A stretch of 5,688 nt of DNA, from NCBI GenBank assembly GCA_020851615.1, contig JADZCL010000251.1, positions 1 through 5,688 of the forward strand, given 5' to 3'. How positions within the stretch are numbered: the first letter of the stretch is position 1; each line of letters opens with the position of its first letter. The position numbers and the translations under genes were made by a program. Shown one piece after another: positions 1 to 5,688 of this stretch. The notes beneath the pieces are model-generated. The model saw nothing but the letters and a program-made list of their open reading frames with translations, was not told the origin of the DNA and ran no database searches. This DNA is from Rubrivivax sp. Its GTDB lineage: Bacteria > Pseudomonadota > Gammaproteobacteria > Burkholderiales > Burkholderiaceae_C.

Positions 1-633
1 TCGTTTCGCCCTGAACATGTAGCGGCGCTGCGCTTCCTGAATGAGAACACGACCGACGATTTGAGCTTCTTCGGCGTGCAGGTTGAGTTGTGGCGAATCG
101 GAAATTCTCCGCTGGCTCCCAAGTTCGAAGTTGTGGTCAAGCCTGACGATTGGGCCAAGACCGGCCGCGAACAAGCCCGGGCCGCCGCGTCGGCGTCGCC
201 CACCAAGCAACTGCAGCTTAAATTCTGGACGGCACTGATCGCGCGACTGGCAGAGAAGGCGCCTGAAATCCGGCCGCAGAAGCCGCGCCCGCAGCATTGG
301 CTGAACAACTCGATTGGCCGCTCCGGCTTTGGGCTCAATATCACGGCGAACACCCGCGATGCGCGGTTGGGGGTGGAGCTGTGGATGCCAGGCGAGGAGG
401 CCAAAGCTCGATTTGCTCGACTCATCGAACAGCGCCAGACCATCGAGCAACAGCTCGGTTTCGAACTCGACTGGCAAGAATTGCCCGACGCCAAGGCTTG
501 CCGCATTGCCACCTGGCTGCCGGATGCTTCCATCGAGGACGAAGGCCGCTGGGACGAGTACCTCGCTTGGCTGGAACAGCGGCTGGTCGTCATGGACAAG
601 GTGCTGCGGCCCATCGTCAAGGCGTTGCCATGA
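1..633 (+). CDS. DUF4268-type protein, C-terminal part (5' end outside window)
   Basis: The frame is open from base 1, giving 210 visible residues before TGA at 631-633. The visible text resembles the C-terminal DUF4268 region often found beside type I R-M genes: an early segment PEHVAALRFLNENT (residues 4-17), then VELWRIGNSPLAPKFEVVVK (28-47), KPDDW, a helical stretch, QLQLKFWTAL, and GVELWMPGEEAKARFARLIE near residue 120. In relatives as I recall them, the N-terminal part is a predicted PD-(D/E)XK nuclease-like domain; it would lie upstream, so no catalytic residues can be checked here. A TTG at 61 is in frame but should not be taken as the start, because family-like residues continue upstream of it. 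The stop overlaps the next ATG as ATGA, which fits translational coupling. Spot counts give about 57-60% GC at 1-180, lower than most of hsdR. Family assignment is from recalled motifs; the biochemical role is unknown. Confidence 0.75.
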   Translation, partial: SFRPEHVAALRFLNENTTDDLSFFGVQVELWRIGNSPLAPKFEVVVKPDDWAKTGREQARAAASASPTKQLQLKFWTALIARLAEKAPEIRPQKPRPQHWLNNSIGRSGFGLNITANTRDARLGVELWMPGEEAKARFARLIEQRQTIEQQLGFELDWQELPDAKACRIATWLPDASIEDEGRWDEYLAWLEQRLVVMDKVLRPIVKALP

Positions 634-720
634 GCCCCCACGCCTACAGCGAAGCCCCGCTCGTCGAGCATCCCGCGATCGGGCTGTTCGCTGCGCTTGG
701 CTGGCAGACGGTGTCGGCGC
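630..720 (+). repeat. Direct repeat, copy 1 (hsdR start)
   Basis: Aligned without gaps to 1818-1908, this 91-bp stretch matches at 82 positions by hand count. The nine differences all fall in the first 48 bp (630-677). The last 43 bp (678-720) are identical to 1866-1908. Partial similarity may continue to about 737 (shared CCTTT), then stops. Confidence 0.95.
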
Positions 721-732
721 GGGAAAAAGCCT

Positions 733-745
733 TTTGTGGCACAAA
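733..745. repeat. 13-bp palindrome at the repeat breakpoint
   Basis: TTTGTG (733-738), one central G, then CACAAA (740-745) form a perfect inverted repeat. It lies just where similarity to hsdR ends. It is shorter than a usual terminator stem and has no T-run after it. It might mark the insertion junction, be a protein-binding site, or be chance. Confidence 0.35.
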
Positions 746-766
746 TCTGCGCCAGGTAGCCAAGCT

Positions 767-771
767 GGAGG
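767..771 (+). promoter_or_regulatory. Ribosome binding site of the YhcG-type nuclease gene
   Basis: GGAGG lies nine bases before ATG 781, a good Shine-Dalgarno position. It supports ATG 781 rather than the in-frame TTG at 775, which would sit only three bases after it. The arms GCGCC (749-753) and GGCGC (770-774) could pair and partly hide the site when it is not being read through. Confidence 0.7.
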
Positions 772-780
772 CGCTTGACC

Positions 781-1821
781 ATGCCTGACATCGTCCCGCT
801 GCCCGCTGACTACGCCGCCTGGCTGGCCGATCTGAAAGCCCGCATCCACAGCGCCCAGCAGCGGGCGACTCTGGCGGTCAACCGCGAGCTGGTGCTGCTC
901 TACTGGCAGATTGGGCACGACATTCTGGACCGCCAGAATCGCGAGGGATGGGGTGCCAAGGTGATCGAGCGGCTGGCGCAGGACTTGCGCAATGCATTCC
1001 CCGACATGAAGGGGTTTTCGCCGCGCAACCTCAAATACATGCGTGCCTTTGCCGAGGCCTGGCCGGATGAGCCATTTGTGCAAGAGGTGCTTGCACAATT
1101 GCCCTGGTACCACCAGCTCGCACTGCTGGACAAGCTGGGGACCGCCGATGAACGCCGCTGGTACGCGGCCAAAGCCATCGAGCACAACTGGTCGCGCAAT
1201 GTGCTGGTGATGCAGATCGAAACCCGTCTGCTGGCGCGCCAAGGGCAGGCCGTCACGAACTTCCCGGTTTCGCTGCCCAAGCCCCAATCGGATCTGGCCA
1301 GCGAATCTTTGAAAGACCCTTACCGTTTCGACTTCCTCGGTCTGACCGAAGAGGCGCGAGAACGCGAGATCGAACACGCGCTGGTCAAGCATGTGACCGC
1401 GTTTCTGCTGGAGCTGGGTGCGGGCTTCGCCTATGTCGGGCGGCAGGTACTGCTCACAGTGGGCGGCGACGAATTTTTCATCGACCTGCTTTTCTACCAC
1501 CTGAAGCTTCGCTGCTACGTGGTGATCGAACTCAAGGCTGGTGCCTTCAAGCCAGAACACCTGGGCCAACTCGGCTTCTACCTGACCGCCATCGACCGGG
1601 ACAAGAAAGGCGAACATGACAACCCCACCATCGGGCTGTTGTTGTGCAAGACCAAGAACAAGGTTGTTGCCGAGTACGCCCTGAGCGACAAGGCGCAGCC
1701 CATGGGCATCGCCGAGTACCGTCTGGTCGAATCCTTGCCCGCCGAACTGCAAACCAGCCTGCCGAGCATCGAGCAGATCGAGCAAGCCTTGGCGGATGAA
1801 GCGGGAGAAGATGAGGCATGA
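781..1821 (+). CDS. yhcG: YhcG/DUF1016-family PD-(D/E)XK nuclease
   Basis: This complete gene encodes 346 residues, close to the usual YhcG length. The N-terminal half (about 10-165) is the helical DUF1016_N type, with ATLAVNRELVLLYWQIGHDI at 29-48, the segment GWGAKVIERLAQDL (56-69), FSPRNLKYMRAFAEAWP (79-95) and LPWYHQLALLDKL (107-119). The C-terminal half carries the nuclease core: FFID with Asp235, then VVIELK with Glu250 and Lys252, then HLGQLGFYL with Gln263. These match the D...ExK pattern of the PD-(D/E)XK fold, so the active site looks intact. It is presumed to cut or nick DNA in the cytoplasm; the true substrate is not known from sequence. It sits between the DUF4268 gene and hsdR, flanked by two copies of the hsdR start, which suggests a later insertion. 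Its stop overlaps the hsdR ATG as ATGA. Spot counts give 60-65% GC. Many homologues lie near type I R-M genes, but a restriction role is inference. Confidence 0.9.
   Translation: MPDIVPLPADYAAWLADLKARIHSAQQRATLAVNRELVLLYWQIGHDILDRQNREGWGAKVIERLAQDLRNAFPDMKGFSPRNLKYMRAFAEAWPDEPFVQEVLAQLPWYHQLALLDKLGTADERRWYAAKAIEHNWSRNVLVMQIETRLLARQGQAVTNFPVSLPKPQSDLASESLKDPYRFDFLGLTEEAREREIEHALVKHVTAFLLELGAGFAYVGRQVLLTVGGDEFFIDLLFYHLKLRCYVVIELKAGAFKPEHLGQLGFYLTAIDRDKKGEHDNPTIGLLLCKTKNKVVAEYALSDKAQPMGIAEYRLVESLPAELQTSLPSIEQIEQALADEAGEDEA
1803..1808 (+). promoter_or_regulatory. Probable ribosome binding site of hsdR
   Basis: GGGAGA lies about nine bases before ATG 1818, inside the end of the nuclease gene. Together with the ATGA overlap and the matching start in the duplicated copy at 630, it supports ATG 1818 as the hsdR start. 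Confidence 0.45.
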
Positions 1822-1908
1822 GCCCCCATGCCTTCACCGAAGACCAACTCGTCGAACAGCCCGCCATCGGGCTGTTCGCTGCGCTTGGCTGGCAGACGGT
1901 GTCGGCGC
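1818..1908 (+). repeat. Direct repeat, copy 2 (start of intact hsdR)
   Basis: This is the partner of 630-720. Its last 43 bp (1866-1908) are identical to copy 1. The two copies are 1188 bp apart, start to start, a multiple of three, and both begin with the start codon of the same reading frame. Confidence 0.95.
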
Positions 1909-4900
1909 TGGAGGAGACCTTTGGCCCTGGCGGTACGCTGGGCCGCGAAACCAAAGGCGAAGTGGTGCTGGTGGACCGCCTGCGCGCCGCGCTCGTTACA
2001 CTCAACCCCGGCCTGCCGCCCGAGGCGATCCAGGCCGCCCTCGACGAACTGGCCCGCGACCGCTCGGCCATGAGCCTTGCGGCCGCCAACCGCGAGGTCT
2101 ACCGGCTGCTCAAGGATGGCATCCCGGTGCCCGTCCCCGACCGCGACCATGGCGGGCGTGATGGTGGACAGCGGACCGAGCGCCTGCGCGTGGTGGACTG
2201 GGCGCAGCCGGAGCAGAACGACTTCCTGCTGGTGAGCCAGTTCAGCGTGGTGGGCAGCCTCTACACCTGCCGGCCCGACCTCGTGGGTTTCGTCAACGGC
2301 CTGCCCTGGGTGGTGATCGAGCTGAAGAAGCCCGGCGTGCCGGCGCGCGCGGCCTTCGACGAGAACCTGACGCATTACAAGAGCCAGGTCCCGCAACTGT
2401 TCTGGTTCAACGCGCTGCTGATTGCCAGCAACGGCACCGACAGCCGCGTCGGCTCGCTCACCGCCGACTGGGAGCGCTTCTTCGAGTGGAAGCGCATAGC
2501 GCGCGAGGACGAGCCGCACCGCGTGTCGCTGGAGGTGATGCTGCGCGGCGCCTGTGAGCGCACCCGCCTGCTCGATCTCACGGAGAACTTCACGCTGTTC
2601 TCCGAACACAAGGCCGGGCTGGTGAAGGTGCTGGGCCAGAACCACCAGTTCCTCGGCGTGAACAACGCGATCGCCTCGATGCGGGAAGCGCGCAAGCTCG
2701 GCCACGGGCGCGGCGGCGTGTTTTGGCAGACGCAGGGCAGCGGCAAGAGTTTTTCGATGGTGTTCTTCGCGCAGAAGGTGCTGCGCAAGCTTATCGGCAA
2801 CTGGACCTTCGTGGTCGTCACCGACCGGGTGGAGCTGGACGAGCAGATCGCCAAGACCTTCAAGAGCGTGGGCGCGGTGAGCGAGGCCGAGGGCGAGCAG
2901 TGCCATGCCGCCAGCGGCGCGCACTTGCGCGAACTGCTGCGTGGCAACCACCGCTACGTCTTCACCCTGGTGCACAAGTTCCAGACGCCGGAGATGCTCA
3001 CCGAGCGCGCGGATGTGATCGTGCTGACCGACGAGGCGCACCGCAGCCAGTACGACACGCTGGCGCTCAACATGCGCGCCGCGCTGCCCAGGGCGATGTT
3101 CCTCGCCTTCACCGGCACGCCGCTGATCGCGGGCGAGGAACGCACGCGCGAGGTGTTCGGCGACTACGTGTCGATCTACGACTTCCAGCAATCGGTGGAG
3201 GACGGCGCGACGGTGCCGCTGTTCTACGAGAACCGCACGCCCGAGCTGCAACTGGTCAACCCGGACCTCAACGACGACATCTACGAGCTGATCGAGGGTG
3301 CGGGGCTCGATGCCGGGCAGGAGGAGAAGCTCGAGCAGGTGCTGGGTCGCCAATACCACCTGATCACCCGCGACGACCGGCTGGAGACGGTGGCGGCCGA
3401 CATCGTGCGGCATTTCCTCGGGCGCGGGTTCGTCGGCAAGGCGATGGTGGTATCCATCGACAAGGCCACGGCGCTCAAGATGCACGACAAGGTGAAGACG
3501 CTGTGGGCTGCGGAGACGGCGCGGGTGGAAGAGGAACTGGGTAAGCTGAGCTATCAGCCCGGTGCCGGCATGACGCCGGAGCAGGCGCGGCGCGATGCGC
3601 GCCGGGCGGAGCTGCAGGCGCGGCTTGCGGTGCTGACCAGCACCGACATGGCGGTGATCGTCTCGCCGGGGCAGAACGAGATCGAGCAGATGAAGAAGCT
3701 CGGCCTCGACATCGCGCCGCACCGCAAACGCATGAACGAATCGCAGCCCGGCCTCGACGAGCGGTTCAAGGACACGGCCGACCCGCTGCGGCTGGTGTTC
3801 GTCTGCGCCATGTGGCTGACCGGCTTCGATGCGCCGAGCTGCTCGACGGTCTATCTCGACAAGCCCATGCGCAACCACACGCTGATGCAGACCATCGCGC
3901 GGGCCAACCGCGTGTTCCCCGGCAAGCACAGCGGCGTCATCGTGGACTATGCGAACGTGTTCGCCTCGCTGGAGAAGGCGCTGGCGATCTACGGGGCCGG
4001 CAAGGGCGGCGCGAACCCGGTCCAGGACAAGGCGCAGCTCGTCGCGGCGCTGCGCGAGGCCATCGCGGCGGCCACGGCCTTCTGCGCGGCTCACGGCGTC
4101 GACCTGCCGGCACTGGAGGCGCTGCCACCGGGCGGCATGCAGCGGCTGGCCACCATCGAGAACGCCATCAACGCGCTGATCGGCCCCGACGCCGTGCGGC
4201 GCGAATTCCTCGGCCACGAAAAGCTCGTGGGCACGCTGTATGGCGCGGTCAAACCCGACCCGGCGGCGATCGGGTTCTCGGCGCGTGTGGCCGGCATTGC
4301 CACGCTGGCCGCCGCGATCCGCGCCATGCAGAGCCCCGATCCGCCGGACATCGCCGCGGTCCTGAAGCAGATCGGGGAGCTGCTCGACGGCTCGATCACG
4401 GGCACGCAGGTCCGCGAGGGCGGCCCGCCGCCCATCGACCTCTCGAAGATCAACTTCGAGGCGCTGGCCGAGCGGTTCAAGGAGTCCAGGCACAAGAACA
4501 CCGACCTGGAGGCCCTGAAGACGGCCATCGCCGCCAGGCTCGAAAAGCTCGTGCGCCTGAACCGTACCCGAGCCGACTTCGCGGAGAAGTTCGAGGCGCT
4601 GATCGAGAGCTACAACAACGGCAGCCGCAACATCGAGCAGCTCTTCGAGGAGCTGCTGAAGCTCTCGAACAGCCTCGACGCGGAGCAGGCGCGCCACGTG
4701 CGCGAAAACCTGAGCGAAGAAGAGCTGGTGATCTTCGACATCCTGACGCGACCCGCCCCGCAGCTGACCACCGCCGAGCGCGACGAGGTGAAGAAGGTCG
4801 CGAAGGCGCTGCTCTCACGGCTCGAGGAGCTGCTGGTGCTCAACTGGCGGCAGAAGGCTGCGGCACGATCAAGACTGAAGCTTGCGATCGAAGACTCACT

Positions 4901-5021
4901 CGACACGCTGCCGGCGGCCTACGATCGGCCGCTGTTTGCGCAGAAGTGCTCGGCGCTGTTCGAGCACGTGTATGAGAGCTACCCGGAGCGCAATGCGGGG
5001 GTCTATGCCGGGATGGAATGA
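1818..5021 (+). CDS. hsdR: Type I restriction enzyme subunit R (HsdR)
   Basis: The 1067-residue product is full length for HsdR (EcoR124I is about 1038). It supplies the motor and nuclease of a type I R-M complex, pulling in unmodified DNA with ATP and cutting it when translocation stalls. Domains in order: N-terminal PD-(D/E)XK nuclease with Asp154 (RPD), Glu168 and Lys170 (VVIELK), followed by ENLTHYK (182-188); Walker A QGSGKS (306-311) with Lys310; motif Ia near VVVTDRVELDEQI (332-344); DEAH box 405-408; motif III TGTP (432-435); motif V TGFDAP (668-673); motif VI QTIARANR (691-698); then a long helical C-terminal region of the kind that docks HsdR on the methylase, ending in AQKCSALFEHVYESYP (1041-1056). 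Residue spacing agrees with EcoR124I as I recall it (D151, E165, K167, K313). All motifs are intact, so the subunit should be active if HsdM and HsdS, expected upstream, are present. A charged stretch at about 562-605 between motor motifs may be a family insertion. GC reaches 72-75% in several stretches, above the upstream genes. Confidence 0.97.
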   Translation: MSPHAFTEDQLVEQPAIGLFAALGWQTVSALEETFGPGGTLGRETKGEVVLVDRLRAALVTLNPGLPPEAIQAALDELARDRSAMSLAAANREVYRLLKDGIPVPVPDRDHGGRDGGQRTERLRVVDWAQPEQNDFLLVSQFSVVGSLYTCRPDLVGFVNGLPWVVIELKKPGVPARAAFDENLTHYKSQVPQLFWFNALLIASNGTDSRVGSLTADWERFFEWKRIAREDEPHRVSLEVMLRGACERTRLLDLTENFTLFSEHKAGLVKVLGQNHQFLGVNNAIASMREARKLGHGRGGVFWQTQGSGKSFSMVFFAQKVLRKLIGNWTFVVVTDRVELDEQIAKTFKSVGAVSEAEGEQCHAASGAHLRELLRGNHRYVFTLVHKFQTPEMLTERADVIVLTDEAHRSQYDTLALNMRAALPRAMFLAFTGTPLIAGEERTREVFGDYVSIYDFQQSVEDGATVPLFYENRTPELQLVNPDLNDDIYELIEGAGLDAGQEEKLEQVLGRQYHLITRDDRLETVAADIVRHFLGRGFVGKAMVVSIDKATALKMHDKVKTLWAAETARVEEELGKLSYQPGAGMTPEQARRDARRAELQARLAVLTSTDMAVIVSPGQNEIEQMKKLGLDIAPHRKRMNESQPGLDERFKDTADPLRLVFVCAMWLTGFDAPSCSTVYLDKPMRNHTLMQTIARANRVFPGKHSGVIVDYANVFASLEKALAIYGAGKGGANPVQDKAQLVAALREAIAAATAFCAAHGVDLPALEALPPGGMQRLATIENAINALIGPDAVRREFLGHEKLVGTLYGAVKPDPAAIGFSARVAGIATLAAAIRAMQSPDPPDIAAVLKQIGELLDGSITGTQVREGGPPPIDLSKINFEALAERFKESRHKNTDLEALKTAIAARLEKLVRLNRTRADFAEKFEALIESYNNGSRNIEQLFEELLKLSNSLDAEQARHVRENLSEEELVIFDILTRPAPQLTTAERDEVKKVAKALLSRLEELLVLNWRQKAAARSRLKLAIEDSLDTLPAAYDRPLFAQKCSALFEHVYESYPERNAGVYAGME

Positions 5022-5041
5022 TCGTTCGCGGGCCGGCAACC

Positions 5042-5059
5042 GGGTGCAGCGGGTGCAGC
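5042..5059 (+). repeat. Tandem 9-bp repeat in the convergent gap
   Basis: GGGTGCAGC occurs twice in a row (5042-5050, 5051-5059). A second short tandem, GCGCTGC twice (5067-5073, 5074-5080), follows on the other side of a 7-nt spacer, so the gap can fold in more than one register. Confidence 0.7.
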
Positions 5060-5075
5060 GCGTGATGCGCTGCGC
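5053..5075. terminator. Hairpin between convergent genes, possible terminator
   Basis: GCAGCGC (5055-5061), loop GTGAT, and GCGCTGC (5067-5073) form a 7-bp perfect stem, extendable to 9 bp with one G-U pair. It sits 31 bases after the hsdR stop and on the far side of the SulP stop, where a shared terminator would be expected. There is no T-run on either side, so it is not a classical intrinsic terminator. It could slow polymerase, protect 3' ends, or do nothing. Confidence 0.35.
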
Positions 5076-5098
5076 GCTGCGCCGCTGAACGGGAGTGC

Positions 5099-5688
5099 TC
5101 AGCGTGACGGCGCTGCCGCGTCGCCGGCGTCGCCTGCGTCGCCTGCTTCGTCAAACGCCGCGGCCATCGTCGGCACGATCTGCTCGGCGCCCAGCTTGTC
5201 CTCGAAACCCGAGCGGCGGATCAGCGACAAGGGCTGCTCGTTGACGTTGGCCAGCACCAGGGCCACGCCCTGGCGCTCCAGCGTGCGGTGCAGCTCCTGC
5301 AGCGCGTCCAGGCCCGAGGTGTCGATCGAGATCAGCCGGTGCATGTCCAGCACCACCGCGCGCGTGCCGGGCTGGATCTGGGCCTGCAGCTGCTCGATCT
5401 TGCCGACCGCGCCGAAGAAGAGCGGCCCGAACAGCTCGAAGGCCTGCACCCCCGCGGGCAAGCCGTTGCCGGGCAGTGCATGCACGCGAAAGAGCGTGCT
5501 CATCCGGTGGATGAAGAAGGCGCAGGCCAGCAACAGGCCGACCTCGACGGCCACCGTGAGGTCGAAGATCACCGTCAGCAGGAAGGTCCCCACCAGGATC
5601 GCGCGGTACTGCAGGCTGAACTTCTTCAGGCGCACGAACTCGCGCCATTCGCCCATGTTCCAGGCCACGAAGGCGAGGATGCCCGCCA
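5099..5688 (-). CDS. SulP-family anion permease, C-terminal end with STAS domain (5' end outside window)
   Basis: The - strand frame runs off the right edge; 195 residues are visible up to the stop at 5099-5101. Numbering from the edge, AGILAFVAWNMGEW (1-14) is typical of the late membrane region of SulP permeases. Hydrophobic segments follow at about 30-41 and 43-59, then a cytoplasmic STAS domain at about 70-166: GVQAFELFGPLFFGAV, the central strand AVVLDMHRL, and the conserved loop ISIDTSGLDAL (119-129), ending near RRSGFEDKLG. SulP proteins carry sulfate, bicarbonate, dicarboxylates or other anions across the inner membrane; the substrate cannot be told from this fragment. The tail holds a short Ala-Gly-Asp repeat (EAGDAGDAGDAAAPSR). 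A GTG at 5666-5668 is in frame, but similarity continues beyond it, so it is not the start. The gene converges on hsdR with a 77-bp gap and is probably a resident gene marking the edge of the restriction locus. Confidence 0.93.
   Translation of the reverse strand, partial: AGILAFVAWNMGEWREFVRLKKFSLQYRAILVGTFLLTVIFDLTVAVEVGLLLACAFFIHRMSTLFRVHALPGNGLPAGVQAFELFGPLFFGAVGKIEQLQAQIQPGTRAVVLDMHRLISIDTSGLDALQELHRTLERQGVALVLANVNEQPLSLIRRSGFEDKLGAEQIVPTMAAAFDEAGDAGDAGDAAAPSR
5118..5144. repeat. Three tandem 9-bp units in the SulP tail
   Basis: GCGTCGCCG then GCGTCGCCT twice (5118-5126, 5127-5135, 5136-5144), with a degenerate fourth unit GCTTCGTCA at 5145-5153. On the coding strand they encode the Gly-Asp-Ala repeats just before the end of the protein. 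Unit length is a multiple of three, so slippage would change length without a frameshift. Confidence 0.75.

Larger units (their letters stand above)
630..788 (+). pseudogene. Truncated second copy of the hsdR 5' end (52-codon ORF)
   Basis: This short frame starts at ATG 630, overlapping the upstream stop by ATGA. Its first ~32 residues (MSPHAYSEAPLVEHPAIGLF, then AALGWQTVSA) match the N terminus of the complete HsdR encoded at 1818, which has MSPHAFTEDQLVEQPAIGLF at the same place. After residue 30 the match fades: REKAF here against LEETF there, then unrelated sequence. The frame stays open to TGA at 786-788, eight bases into the nuclease gene. It lacks every catalytic or motor motif of HsdR, so it cannot restrict DNA and is best read as a remnant of an hsdR start displaced when the nuclease gene arrived. 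It may still be translated, and could pass ribosomes from the DUF4268 gene to the nuclease gene. The sites near its start are weak (AAGG at 619-622). A functional small protein cannot be excluded, but nothing supports one. Confidence 0.8.

Noticed and set aside
297..629. Extending the 630-788 ORF upstream to 297
   Set aside because: The upstream part is a shifted-frame reading of the DUF4268 gene with no recognisable sequence. Similarity to HsdR begins exactly at ATG 630.
61..633. TTG at 61 as the true start of the DUF4268-type gene
   Set aside because: The frame is open to base 1 and residues typical of the family precede the TTG. The gene is cut by the window edge.
775..780. TTG 775 as start of the nuclease gene
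   Set aside because: It is three bases from GGAGG and would add only two residues; ATG 781 has the right spacing.
1578..4697. 1039-codon open frame on the - strand opposite hsdR
   Set aside because: It lies wholly over the end of the nuclease gene and most of hsdR. The product is rich in Arg, His, Leu, Val and Glu with no domain I recognise, as expected for an antisense frame of a high-GC gene with few stop-creating codons.
3812..4975. 387-codon + strand frame inside hsdR
   Set aside because: It overlaps the HsdR motor motifs V and VI and the C-terminal region in another frame. It is Arg/Ala/Gly rich without domains, so it is a shadow.
5150..5650. Second - strand frame overlapping the SulP gene
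   Set aside because: The SulP frame carries clear membrane and STAS motifs; the other is low-complexity Ala/Arg/Gly sequence.
1..5688. tRNA, rRNA, CRISPR array, transposase or integrase
   Set aside because: I looked for cloverleaf ends, regularly spaced repeats and recombinase motifs and saw none. The only long repeat is the pair of hsdR starts.

Overview
The window looks like a piece of a high-GC proteobacterial chromosome. A betaproteobacterium of the Burkholderiales is my guess, from the strong G/C third-position bias and the look of the SulP permease; no rRNA or marker gene settles it. It holds the downstream end of a type I restriction-modification (R-M) operon on the + strand, followed by the 3' end of a convergent permease gene on the - strand.

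Layout. (1) 1-633: the C-terminal part of a DUF4268-type protein, open at the left edge. (2) 630-788: a 52-codon ORF whose first ~32 codons are a second, truncated copy of the beginning of hsdR. (3) 781-1821: a complete YhcG/DUF1016-type PD-(D/E)XK nuclease gene. (4) 1818-5021: a complete hsdR of 1067 codons with intact nuclease and translocase motifs. (5) 5022-5098: a short convergent intergenic gap with small repeats and one hairpin but no T-run. (6) 5099-5688, - strand: the C-terminal end of a SulP-family anion permease with its STAS domain, open at the right edge.

The four + strand reading frames overlap end to start (ATGA at 630-633, ATGCCTGA at 781-788, ATGA at 1818-1821), so they are probably one transcript with coupled translation. 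The promoter and the expected hsdM and hsdS genes would lie upstream, outside the window. HsdR would act with HsdM2-HsdS to translocate and cut unmodified DNA. The DUF4268 protein and the YhcG-type nuclease are accessory members whose role in the operon is not established by the sequence.

The most notable structure is a direct repeat. The first 91 bp of hsdR occur twice, at 630-720 and 1818-1908, with 82/91 matches and a final 43-bp block that is identical. The repeats bracket the nuclease gene. The simplest reading is that a YhcG-type nuclease gene was placed between the DUF4268 gene and hsdR by recombination, leaving the old hsdR start behind. Recombination between the repeats would remove exactly 1188 bp (396 codons) and regenerate a clean DUF4268-hsdR junction. 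I see known families in an unusual arrangement, not a wholly new system. No RNA genes, CRISPR array, transposase or integrase is visible.
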